From the NCBI GenBank assembly GCA_963682025.1, contig OY821520.1, positions 92,215,992 to 92,279,991 on the forward strand: a DNA stretch of 64,000 nucleotides. Direction: 5' to 3'. Made by a program: the position numbers and the translations under genes. The notes beneath the pieces are model-generated. The model ran no database searches and was not told where the DNA came from. It worked only from the letters and a program-made list of their open reading frames with translations. Source of the stretch: Cordilura impudica (lineage: Eukaryota > Arthropoda > Insecta > Diptera > Scathophagidae). This document shows positions 11,401-21,935 of this stretch, piece after piece; position 1 is the first letter of the stretch; each line of letters begins with the position of its first letter.

Positions 11401-12196
11401 GTTTTTATACCCTATACCACTATGTGGTTTGGGTATAATGACTTTGTGCTGCTGTTTGTAACAACCAAAAATATTTGACCTAGACCCATCTTTAATTATA
11501 CCGATCGAATCAGAATCACTTTCTGAGTTGATTTAACAATGTCCGTCCGTCCGTCCGTCCGTCCGTCCGTCCGTCTGTGTGTCCATGTAAACCTTGTAAT
11601 CAAACTGCAGGTCGCAAATATGAATATGTTTTGATGAAATTTGGTATATAAGCTTTTATTGGCCATACGATGAACGCTATTGAAATTGGTGAGAATCGGT
11701 CCATGTTCAGACCTAGCGCCCATACAAATTACCCCTATGAAATCGACATAAATTGCCATAAGATCCAAATTGTCATATAGACCTTACTCAAATCGGGTTT
11801 TTCTGCGTTCATTACGTCCATTAATGAGTAGTCCAATAATGATCCCTTTGGCCCCATATAGAGCTGCTTCCCGATCTTCACTTAAATCTATTAAAAAACA
11901 AAAATATTGCACTGATTCTTCTCAGATTTTGTTTGAATATATTTTTGCAAAATACAAGAGACTTTACCAGACATGATCAGGATCGCTCCATTTTTGGACC
12001 TAGTCCCCATATAGATATAGCATCCGATATGAACTTTTTCATATCTGCAGCCCAAAAAATTAATAAAAATCCCACTCAAATTTGGTTTTTGCTTATTTTC
12101 TATGTCCAGTTAGTTGGGCCTAAGAGATAGGGTTTCTAAACGCATGGTATAGGGTATCGTATAGTCGGTCTAGACCGACTATAATTTTCTTACTTG
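11401..12196 (+). mobile_element. Helentron-like element, copy C (best complete copy)
   Basis: Reference copy for the family. 5' end TTTTTATACCCTATACCA; conserved core CTTTCTGAGTTGATTTAACA; (GTCC)n tract at 11541-11572; 3' end GGTATAGGGTATCG, a 22-bp perfect palindrome (12161-12182) and then TTTTCTTACTTGTTTTT. ATACCCTATACCA near the start and TGGTATAGGGTAT near the end are exact inverted repeats (sub-terminal, not terminal). That arrangement, a 3' hairpin and an end in T without target duplication are what Helentron-type elements show. No coding capacity. Confidence 0.85.
12161..12182. repeat. 22-bp perfect palindrome (3' hairpin of Helentron copy C)
   Basis: AGTCGGTCTAGACCGACT flanked by AT on both sides reads identically on both strands. 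The same palindrome stands at 22670-22691 and, with one change, inverted near 26781-26802. It is probably the termination hairpin of rolling-circle replication. Confidence 0.8.
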
Positions 12197-12241
12197 TTTT
12201 TATTTATTTTTATTTTATTTTATTTGACAAACGACAAATTT

Positions 12242-12976
12242 AAGTTGGAAACACAACTGGGACGAACGACGAATTTTTCATTCCGAATATTCATCGTCAG
12301 AAATAAAACACATTTGTGTATATGAAAATGCACACAATCAGTGCGTCGAACGAAATACGTAGTGCGTAACGAACTCTGCGATAGGTTTATTTCGACGAAC
12401 GACGAATAAATTGGTGTAGAATGGCTGTATTTTATTTTAATTTTTTAAATGTTTTAGTAAATAAAGTTATTTTTGTCTTTAACAATTGTTTTATAATTTA
12501 TTTATAACTTATAAGTTAAATAACATCTCTTTTTAATTATATAATTTTTTTTACATATACTTTTAATATTATTGTTAATATTTATTCTTTTTCGTTTAGT
12601 GCTTCTTTTTTTTTTAATATGGTCACATTATCAACAGCAACATGTAAAGAAAAATGACATAAAATTAATTTATTAATGAAAATTTATGTAATTTTTTCAG
12701 AATTAAAAAAATTAAACGCTGCCGTACAAAAAAAGGCTTTTACCATCGTGAACATGATGTTTACAATTGTAATAACTCGTACAAAGTTAAAAGTTCTTTT
12801 ATTCATATTTTTCCAATATTTATTTATATAAATTACAAACAATTTCAAATGACGTTACAGCTGTTATGTGAATTCGTCGTAACTGTATTTCATTCGACGA
12901 ATTTACGCAACGAATTGTTGCCGACAAATTCGTTGAGCTGTGCGAAATTCGTCGTGCATCCCAGTTGTGTTTCCAC
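12242..12976 (+). mobile_element. Long-TIR MITE M1, complete copy (735 bp)
   Basis: The left end AAGTTGGAAACACAACTGGG and the reverse complement of the right end, AAGTGGAAACACAACTGGGA, match. The similarity continues inward with gaps for over 100 bp (repeated ACGACGAAT and GTCGAAYGAAATAC words). No transposase is encoded. The superfamily is unknown because the target duplication is not clear. Confidence 0.75.
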
Positions 12977-13401
12977 TTTTAGTCAGTAAATATCTCAAAC
13001 TGCGTGAAAAATAAAATAAAAAATTAGGTAACATATAAAACTTACGTAAGACTAATGATGCATATCGATTCCTAGGACCTGAATAAGATAAAACTATTGA
13101 TTCTGGATAGCGATTGTCGTTGAGTTGATTGAATTTAACGTACAGAATTCAGATAAAAGAATCGGTATAAAAGAAGGTGGGTTTAGGTCCAGTGTAATTG
13201 ATAGTTACAAATATCACCACGTATCCTGTTAACTTTCATACATAATTTCAACAATAAGCTTTGCAAGTTTTTTAAAAACTTTCACTTTATAAATCGATTT
13301 CATCAATAAGTGTTACCATATTAAATATATATTTTAACAAAAAAATAAATAACCATTGAACTTCAAATACTAAACTGTTGCACATAAAGTAAAACACAAA
13401 C
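12977..13401. other. No gene seen; intron-like if the neighbouring exon is real
   Basis: AT-rich sequence lying downstream (minus strand) of the candidate donor site at 13401/13400. Confidence 0.4.
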
Positions 13402-13502
13402 CATCCAGCTGATCGTTGTCGTCATAACCATAATCTTTAACGGCACTGTCGTTGATCGTTTTCAGCGGAATGATGATTCTCTGTCTGTCCTCCTTCTCCA
13501 TC
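13402..13502 (-). CDS. Candidate host coding exon, function unknown
   Basis: On the minus strand a T-rich tract and TTTAG acceptor are followed by G-ATG. The frame then reads MEKEDRQRIIIPLKTI, NDSAVKDYGYDD and NDQLDG before a donor-like GATG/GTTTGT (phase 1). The piece has near 50% GC and balanced codons, unlike the AT-rich DNA around it. It resembles no transposon protein I know. If unspliced, the frame stops 10 codons later. The charged, hydrophilic sequence would be an N-terminal tail of a larger protein; the remaining exons were not found at lower coordinates. The frame on the other strand (13452-13673) is its shadow. Gene identity unknown. Confidence 0.45.
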
Positions 13503-14814
13503 CTAAATAGACACATAAAAAAAAACTACAACCCATTCGGAGTTTTTTATTCCATCCTAATTAGCATAAAATTGAATAACGCGCTCATTGCATTCAAGGC
13601 AGTATCGTTAGGCAGGCAGGCCGGCAACATGAACAGTAACAGCGCACTTACTTCAGTAGGTTTTTATTTGTGAATGAATAAAATATATTTGTGGTGTGGG
13701 TTTCAAAGGGTGCGTCTTTAGTAAAGTTACTACTACAACAACTACTGAAGAAGGATGCTTAAGAACTTTTCACTGCTGCTTGGGCAATCGGTCTGGTGAG
13801 CTCTGCTTGTTCCAAAGTATAAACAGCAAGAAAATCGCTTAAAACAACAACAACAACAAACAGTCTTACTTATGTTGCTGTTATTTGTTTTAATGCGGTA
13901 ACATAATCGTAAAAACAATTACGCCTACACTCAACAGTAATATTTTGTTGTTTGTTTTAAATTTTTATTTTATTTTTTTTTTATTTTTCATTTTGCTAAA
14001 CCATGCTCTTAGCTGCAGCATGATGCCAACCCTACAATCTGTTGGGAAAAATGATGTGAGTATGTGAACAATATTGTTCGAAGGCTTAGGCCAACCGGGT
14101 TGTAGCAGAAAAAAGAAACAGATTCTCTGTCGGAAGCTGTAATGGGAGTCATTGTTGGTAGACAGCGGAACATAATATTCATTAACCTTTTGCCTATGAA
14201 TGTTGAGAAGAAATCTTGTTGTACATTATTAAATCTGTTGTGTATGATGGAAAGGAAAGTAAGCACAATGTTATTGTGATCCAGATGGATAATTGAAAAA
14301 TAAAACCCACATAGAAAGAAGAGGATCTAACTAGTTGTAAACGTGTAGTTAAGAAATTGATAAAAAATTGAAATTTAAGTTTTAAGACTGGAAAAGAATT
14401 TTTTTTTTAAATCAGTTCATTTCATATTAATATTGCTTAACTATTAAACAAAATATTAAATCTTTAGAAGCAGGAGAAAACGAAAGTTCATATGTAAGCG
14501 CTTGCTATTATTAAAGTTTACGCTTCCCGCTTGCCAGGAAGCCAAACTATTTTATGTTGGAAAACTAGTGCCTCTAATTGAAAATGTCTTATATGAGTAA
14601 GGAATTACATAACTTGTTTGCCCTACTTAGAGGCTTATTGGAATCTGAATTTTTTACTAGTTTGCGTATCTAACGTCTGATTATCCTTTATACTCGTTTC
14701 TAAACCCAAATATTAATACGAATTGATTTAAAAGCATATACTAACAACAAAGATATACATAAATTCCATTAGGAAAAATGAAAAAATGTCAATGACCGTT
14801 CTAGTTTATTTAAT
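13503..14814. other. Non-repetitive DNA, possibly gene-flanking
   Basis: Higher complexity than elsewhere, with (CAA)n at 13837-13860 as is common in fly gene leaders and enhancers. The frame at 14009-14266 (minus) ends in GLASCCS and matches no family I can name. No repeat of the window recurs here. Confidence 0.4.
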
Positions 14815-14816
14815 TG

Positions 14817-14965
14817 TTATACCCTACACAAAACTATAGCATCTCAAAAACTGAACTTGCGTTCCTGTAGAGTATTGCTATTCGTGATCCTAATAACGAC
14901 TAGAGTCGATAAAGTGATTCCTCTTGTTCACCTGTCTGTCTGTTGAAATCACGAAAATTTACAAA
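14817..14965 (+). mobile_element. Old mini-me-like element fragment
   Basis: GTTATACCCTACAC at the start, GAGTCGATAAAGTGATTCC in the middle and CTGTCTGTCTGTTGAAATCAC at the end follow the layout of Drosophila mini-me elements more closely than the local Helentron family does. Short and diverged. Confidence 0.5.
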
Positions 14966-15017
14966 ATAGCTTACTGAAGTAAAATATAAAGCAGTTTGGT
15001 ATTTAAAATGGTGTGAA

Positions 15018-15253
15018 TCGGGTCTCACAGTTAAAGGAACTTGGCTTTAATTCTAAAGAACCATTTTTCGTACAATTATAAAATATTTGTCTCTGCTCGT
15101 GGTTTAATTAGAGATGGACAGTTACAATCAGCTTTTACTCTTCGTGGGCTCGTTTACGTAAAAAATTCTAATACAGATAAGCCAGTTGGTATAGATACCG
15201 TGGAGCAGTTGAACGAGTTTTTTCTCCCAACAAATGAAGCACATCAATTCTAA
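15018..15253 (+). pseudogene. LINE ORF1 remnant (C-terminus)
   Basis: Reading frames give KELGFNSKEPFF, then ARGLIRDGQLQSAFTLRGLV and YVKNSNTDKPVGIDTVEQLN. This is the C-terminal pattern of ORF1 proteins of insect Jockey/CR1-type LINEs (dGKIxSxFTxxGxVxVK). There is a frameshift between the first two parts. It lies ~280 bp before the endonuclease frame of the same element, so it is the 5' remnant of LINE-1. Confidence 0.6.
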
Positions 15254-15531
15254 TGCTGGAACTTCAAACGTTCAAAAGCTATTAATCTTTTTGATAATTG
15301 TAATACTTGTTTTAATTTTTAAAATTTTTTTATCTTGATTTTTAAATACTCTTTGCCTTATTTAATTTCATATAACACGATGTCTTTTACTGTTAAAATT
15401 CATATTTTATACTTTTTTATGCAAATATTAATTTATATCCTAATTCATAGTTGCGCTGTTGTGGGTTTTGTCTGTTGTAATACTCACTGGGTTTACTGCA
15501 TTGAACCGATAGTCGTTCCAAGGATGGTACC

Positions 15532-16124
15532 ATGAATATGATTCGAATTTTAGCCAAACAGAAGAAAGGAGTGAATATTTGCCACATCAGCGCACAAAGC
15601 TTAAACAATAAAATTGGTGAATTCAGATTTACTTTTGAAAATACATTGATGGATATTATATGTGTATCTGAGACCTGGCTTAAGGACACTACACCGGACA
15701 GATTTATCAATTTGCAAGTTTACAATAAACTTCGTGCTGATCGAAAGACTCGTGTAGGTGGCGTAGGAATCTTTTTTAGGAATGGTATTAAATGTAATCT
15801 CAAATGTAAGACCGAGGCGTATGACAATAACACAGGCATTGAAGAGACTAACAGCAATAAAATTGAATGTATTTTTATTGAAATTGTGTCGGATGGTAGA
15901 AAACTATTTGTTGGTTGTGTTTACCGACCTAATAAATATATTAGCACTGATGTATTTCTGGAACATATTGAATTTCTAACTGAAGATTACTCGGATATAC
16001 TTATTGCTGGAGATTTTAACTGTGATATTCTTTTAGACTCTTCTATTGTGGATAGCATGCTCTCAATTGGCTTTATACCCGTTAATTGCCTCTACCCTAC
16101 TCACTACTCCAACACTACCAATAC
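15532..16124 (+). pseudogene. LINE-1 endonuclease, N-terminal part
   Basis: Apurinic-like endonuclease of a LINE ORF2. Visible motifs in order: ICHISAQSLNNKIGEF (about residue 15; N/Q of the active site), ICVSETWLK (catalytic E, about 43), GGVGIFFRN, VGCVYRPN, and IAGDFNCDI (D and N, about 160). The frame starts at ATG 15532 and reads cleanly up to SNTTNT, where the DDE transposon interrupts it. It resumes at 19670 as TNTLLDLFFTNDVSKV and DLIFISYDF, the C-terminal part of the same domain. Confidence 0.85.
16117..16124 (+). repeat. 8-bp target duplication, left copy (ACCAATAC)
   Basis: ACCAATAC is present on both sides of the DDE transposon (16117-16124 and 19670-19677). Deleting one copy plus the element restores the endonuclease frame NTTNTLLDL. 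Confidence 0.85.
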
Positions 16125-19100
16125 TAGGCTGGTTCATATATGACACTTTTTTTTGTTTTGTCGATTTTTTTGTCGGCCAACCCGAATATATGTTAAGCAC
16201 AGTGAAAAAATAGCACATGATTTTTTTAAATTTTTTTCATCAATATTTAGGGGTCGCTACCGGACCCCAAACTTCAGTGGTTTTAAGAAAAATTGCTGTC
16301 TTTAAAATTTATTCCATGTATGCGTGTCTTAAAAATAATAAAACAAAACAAATTATGTACACCGTTATTGCGTAAGGCTTTTTAAATAAATAGAGCACAA
16401 TTTGTTTTCAGAATCTTTTTCTGAGATCATTTAAAAACATTTGTCCGTCTGTCCTTCCGTTTGTAAATTTAAATTCAAATTTAAGAAAAGATATAATTTT
16501 TATACAATAAATTTTAAAATAATAATTTTATTCAAGATCACGCAAGATTTAGACCCATATAATTTCCCCAAGTAGCAAGTAAGCTGGTGAGTTATAAAAA
16601 AACATATATATTTAAAACAATATATAAAATAGTGTAACAACATATACTTCTACTTTATTAGACCAACTTGTGGATAATTTTTAATAATGGCTTCAAGTTC
16701 AACAACATCGGCTACGCGCAACAGAACTAAAATATGGCTTATCGGACAGGTATCACCACAGCTATGCAAGACCAACCTTCCTACAAAAAAAGAGGTATTA
16801 AGTGTATTTTTTACTACAAAATCTATGACAAATTAACCATAAGAGGCTGTTGCTCTTTAACTGCAAACGATGTCTTAGCTATTTGGGAAATGGCCGCAAT
16901 ACCGACACAAACAAAAAAGCGCGTAATAGATAAAATTGATATAATGTTTCATTCTTGGCAAAAATTAAAGAAAAATAAGGAAAACAAAGCAAAGCGCTCA
17001 GGAGGCTTGAACAAAAAAGAACAAGACTGGTCAACTAGTTTGGAAGGTCTTTTCGATATTGCTCACGCTAAGGCCTTAAACATAACTGTAAAACAGGAGG
17101 ATAAAGATTTTTTAAATGCTCAGCGAAAGGTCAGTCGGCATGGAAAAATAGGTAATGTAGACTCAACATTTTTAAGAAGGAATGCTAAATACGGAGACTT
17201 GAGAGCAAGTCTATCAATCATATTCATAAGAGGGGTCAAATTGAACTATCGTCGTCGTTAAGTGATGATGACCAAACTTTATCTACTTTAAAAGCTTCTG
17301 AACCAGCGGAAAAGAAAAATATATGCAGAGGCAGAAAGAAAATTTTAAATGAAAATTTAGCTGTGAGTCTTGACGTTGCAAAGCTAAGTAACCGAAAGGC
17401 AGCTATAGTTTTGACAGAAACAGTTAAACACATTGGTGGCGATCCTTCAAACTATAATATAAGCACTTCTTCTATTCGTCGACAGCGAATTGACTTCCGA
17501 GAAAGCATGGCCGAGTCATTAAAAAGTAAGTTTAAGCCTGTCGTTCCACTCACAATTCACTGGGATGGAAAAATAATAGAAAATATCAGCGGAAATAAAA
17601 TCGTTGAACGTCTTCTAATCCTGGTATATGGAATGGGAATTGATAAGCTGCTTGCAGTCCCAAAATTATCTGCTGGAACAGGTGTTGCAGCTGCGTCGGC
17701 AGTTTTTGACACCTTACTAGAATGGAACCTAAGCGAAAAAATCAAATGCATGAGCTTTGACACAACTGCAACAAATACTGGAAAAAGAAATGGTGCATGT
17801 ATTTTGTTAGAACAAAAGATGGATAAAAATATACTTTGGCTGGCAGTCGTCATCACATTCTGGAAATAATGCTTGAAGCTGTGTTTCGCCAGGCACTTGG
17901 TACTTCAACCGGGCCTGAAACATTGATCTTTAAAAAATTTAAGTTGGCCTGGAGCAAAATTAATCGGAAAAACTTTTAGTCGGAAATTTCTGATCTTTTT
18001 GTTTTAAAACCAGTGACATATATTACAGATAAGATAATTTCTTTCGTTCAAACCCAGTTAAAACAGTTTCAGCCTCGAGACGAATAAAAAGAGCTATTGA
18101 AGCTAACTCTAATATTTCTAGGAGGTGTTCCCGAAAATGGAATTTCTTTCAGAGCACTTGGAGGTCTTCACCAAGCAAGATGGATGGTCAAAGCCATTTA
18201 TTGTTTGAAGATTTATTTATTTAGAAATGAATTCAGGCTTAATGAAAGTGAAGCAGAATCAATAAGAGATGTTTGGATATTTGTTGTTACAATTTACGTC
18301 AAGTATTGGTTTGTAGCCCCTTCAGCGACTTATGCTCCAAGAAATGATATACAGCTATTAAAGGACCTACAAAATTATGACGAAGTAAATGCGTTAATTG
18401 GAACTGTAGCCATTAAAAAATTCATTGGTCATCTTTGCATTTATCAGAAGAGTTCGCCGCAATTGCTTTTTTTGATTACCAAGTTTCTGTTGATACAAAA
18501 AAGAAAACGGTGGACGCTTTAGATGTTGAAGGACCTGAGAACCCGTCGAAAAGAATAACATTAGACGCCAGCCTAATAACTAACAAACAACTAGAAGACT
18601 TTGTTTCCATAAATAGTTTAAAGATTTTTTAGCATAACCGGCATTTCATCCAATTTCATAAAGAAAAACGTTGAAGCGTGGAAAGAAGATGAGGATTACA
18701 TAAAAAATAGAGGCATAGCTCGTTCTATGAGAGTTGTTAACGATATAGCAGAACGAAGAGTGGCACTGATGGAAGAATTTAATAAACTACATACCAACAG
18801 TGAAGAGCAAAAGCAGTATTTATTGTGATTGGTGAAAGAATATAGATAAAATTACCCAGACTCAAATAAATCAACTTTGCTCAAATAATTATTTTAAATA
18901 GCTTAATATGCTTAATATTTAAAGGTAAAATATAAATATTTTATGTCTATCAGAATAAGTTTCATAAATGGACTGCATCTTTTTTTTTTTTTTAAATTAA
19001 TTAATATTTGTTTTTACTTTCGTTATACATTTGTAATGAATAAATACAACTAAAGATTTTTAATATAGGATTTCTAAACGATTATATTTTAATAAATCTT

Positions 19101-19669
19101 AAATAATCTTTTTATATATAAAAATATGCTTGCTAAACTTTTATTCGAGGGGTTTTAGTACCATTGTATAAATAGAGACCGAACAACATATATACAAAAT
19201 TTAAAGGAGGGTTGGGGAGGGGATTGGAAGGGAATGCGCTTGCGGCATTTTTTTTAAAATAATTTTCTTAATTTTAAAGACCAATGTAAACAGATATCTT
19301 AGTATTCAATGTTTTAAAATTTTCATCATGTTTCCTGTAAGAACAGACGGACGGACGGACAAGATTTGCTAACTCGTTTCAGAACACGATTCGGAAAAAA
19401 GTTTTATATGTTCTGTTTTACAAATATCATTCAATAAAAGTGATCATTAAAATATATATATATATATATTTTTTTTTATACATACATATGAAAACAGCAA
19501 TAGAGGCGACGATTTTTATCAAAAATTCCAATGTTTTGGATTCGGTAGCGACCCCTAAATCTTTCTTAAAAATTTTGAAAAAAATCATGCGTTATTTTTT
19601 CATGGTGGTTAATATAAATTGCGGTTGGCCCATTACAAAATCCAATTTATTATTTTATGAACCGCCCTA
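16125..19669 (+). mobile_element. DDE transposon with long TIRs and 8-bp target duplication, superfamily unassigned
   Basis: The element is 3545 bp. Ends: left TAGGCTGGTTCATA, right (reverse complement) TAGGGCGGTTCATA. The arms stay similar inward for at least 190 bp, including GATTTAGGGGTCGCTACCG in the right arm and ATTTAGGGGTCGCTACCG in the left. Further in, both arms carry a GTCCGTCTGTCC-type tract in opposite orientation (16440 and 19345). The 8-bp duplication and a TAGGG start are hAT-like, but such long TIRs and the encoded protein are not typical hAT. It interrupts LINE-1. Confidence 0.85.
16687..18632 (+). pseudogene. Transposase-like gene of the 3.5-kb DDE transposon, broken
   Basis: ATG 16687 opens MASSSTTSATRNRTKIW and QLCKTNLPTKKEVLSVFF. 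After a shift comes a helical region with DVLAIWEMAAIPTQTKKRV and DIAHAKALNITVKQEDKDFL. The core (17363-17930) has VPLTIHWDGKIIENISG (probable first acidic residue), IKCMSFDTTATNTGKRNGAC (second), and, one base out of frame, CRHHILEIMLEAVF, which fits a C(2)H motif seen in several cut-and-paste transposases. The C-terminal part has GGLHQARWMVKAIYCLK and AAIAFFDYQVSVDTKKK. I remember this protein type as a multi-copy 'uncharacterized protein' in arthropod and cnidarian genomes. Several single-base indels inactivate it. Confidence 0.7.
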
Positions 19670-20400
19670 ACCAATACTTTATTGGATCTTTTCTTTACAA
19701 ACGATGTCTCTAAAGTCAATTCATATGATCAACTGACTGCACCTTGTTTTTCTAGGCATGACCTGATCTTTATTTCTTACGACTTCAACTTGCTTCGCGA
19801 GGTTCAAACCTTTAGTTATCGTGACTTAAATCAATCAATTATCATGCTTTGGCTGAAAATATCGCGTTGATAAACTGGAACTGTTTGTACTACATGAGCA
19901 ATTATCCTTTCTTGATGATAACATTTCACATTTATACAATCTTGCTGTTCCACTGAGAGCTGGACATATTACGGAGAATACTAGGCCGTGGTTCAATACA
20001 ACTATAAAGCGAATGATTGATTGTAGAGATGAGGCTTATTCGCGCTGGAGGAAGTTTAAGATCCCAGAACTAAAGGACGAGTTTTCCATATGAAGAAGGG
20101 ATGTAAATCGAGATATAAGAAGAGCTAAACGTATATATTATACTTATCGTTTTGAAAAGGCTATGGACAGCAAGAAAACATGGCAAACGATACGTGATAT
20201 TGAAATCGGTAAGAGTAGGAAAAATACAAGTAGTAATTTGACTACTGATGAAATTAACGATATATTCGTAAAATCCCCCTCTATTGATAGTGCAATTTTA
20301 CCAACCTTAACGTCAAAAGTCCTATACTTTGTGACCAATCTGAATTTCACTGTGTCAACAACATCGACGTGTTAACTTGTTTTTTTAAGGTAAAATCAAA
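19670..20400 (+). pseudogene. LINE-1 endonuclease C-terminus and linker
   Basis: Resumes after the transposon with TNTLLDLFFTNDV and RHDLIFISYDFNLLREVQTF, completing the endonuclease. The linker follows, with KTWQTIRDIEIGKSRK, the conserved W region before the reverse transcriptase. Stops at ~19868 and ~20090 break the frame. Confidence 0.7.
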
Positions 20401-20429
20401 TGCTATAGGTTTCGATCATACCACAACTA

Positions 20430-21804
20430 TTGCCGTTTATCACCTATTTCTTTAACACAATTCTCACCACGAGTGTTTTTCCAACCAAGTGGAAACATGC
20501 AAAGGTCATACCAGTACCGAAATCGAACTCGGAGTTTCGACCAATCGCAATCTTACCTTTCTTATCCAAAGTCCTTGAAAAACTGATGCACATTCAAATT
20601 AGTGAACACCTGTATCATTTTAAATTATTGACTGATTTACAATCAGGTTCTCGGCCCAAAAATAGCTGTATTACTGCTCTTATCAATGTTAGTGAGGATA
20701 TTCGGAGAGACAGTGACATTGGCAGAATTAATATTTTAGTCCTGCTTGACCATTCGAAGGCTTTTGATACCGTTGACCACTCTATACTCGGCCTTAAACT
20801 TAGTCAACTATTCAATTTTTCATGCACGTCAACTTTGCTACTTAAATCGTATCTGTCTGATCGTTTTCAATCAGTGTTTTTAAACAATTATTACTCAAGA
20901 GCTTTGCCTGTTGAGAGAGGAGTACCGCAGGGTTCGATTTTGGGACCTTTTCTTTTTTCACTCTATGTAAATGACTTACCTAATCATGTAGTTCACTCTA
21001 AACTGCAAATGTATGCTGACGATGTGCAACTTTATTTGGGCAGTTCGGTAAAATGTATTCATGAAAATGTCGGCAAACTTAACTATGATCTTAACCAAAT
21101 TTATCTATGGGCTTCGAAAAATAGGCTTTGTTTAAACCCTCAAAATTCGAAATGTCTTGTAATACACAAAAGATTGGTACACTTAAATGTTGATTTTGAT
21201 ATCATTCTTAACAACAGGACAATTGAAATTGTTTCATCTGTGAGAAACCTTGGCATTATTTTTAATAGCACGCTCAGTTGGTCGAATCACGTCAACTCTG
21301 CTTCGAACGTTATGGCCAATACAGTTCTGTACACCTTTGAAAATCAGAATGCTTATTGCTAAGGTCTATTTAATGCCCTGTTTGCTATACGGCTGTGAGC
21401 TTTTTGCACATTGTGATTCCACAAGTAAATGTAAATTAAATGTTGTCTACAATAAGATAATTAGATATGTTTATGGACTTTCAAAGCGTGATCATAATCG
21501 AGTATATTTCTACACGAAACAGTTGTATGGCTTGTCCTTTGAGAATCTAATGAACGTAAGAATACTCATACAGCTTCATAAAATAATATACATTAAGGAG
21601 CCGCGTATCTTGTTTGATCGCCTCACTTTCTTTCAATCTGTGGGGGGTAAAAAAATAGTCTCTCTCTGCTACAGAAGTCTAATAACCGAATGGCAATTTA
21701 TTTTTAACGCCATCCATCTTTGGAACCCTCTTCCACACAAAATACAAACCAACAACAACGCAACAAGTGTTAGTAACGAAATCAGAAAACATTTCTCAAC
21801 CTGA
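20430..21804 (+). pseudogene. LINE-1 reverse transcriptase
   Basis: RNA-dependent DNA polymerase of LINE-1. Motifs in order: FPTKWKHAKVIPVPKS, EFRPIAILPFLSKVLEKLM, LLDHSKAFDTVDHSIL (catalytic D), ERGVPQGSILGPFLFSLYVN, MYADDVQLYLGS (YADD box) and NLGIIFNSTLSWSNHV. A frameshift near 21340 moves the C-terminal domain (VYLMPCLLYGCELF to SNEIRKHFST) into another frame. All catalytic boxes are intact, so inactivation is by frameshift. The motif set fits the Jockey/CR1/L2 group of insect LINEs; the exact clade needs a tree. Confidence 0.85.
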
Positions 21805-21935
21805 AATATCAACCTGTAAGTTAATATCCATTTTATATCTCATTTTATTTATTTTTTATTTATTTATAATATTTTTAATTTCCTCTTTTTACTCCCACTT
21901 TTATGTTATTCCATTTATGTATTATATATTTTATT

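Noticed and set aside
14009..14266. 85-codon minus-strand frame ending in GLASCCS
   Set aside because: No motif, no splice context and no recognised family; left as non-coding although sequence complexity is higher than average.
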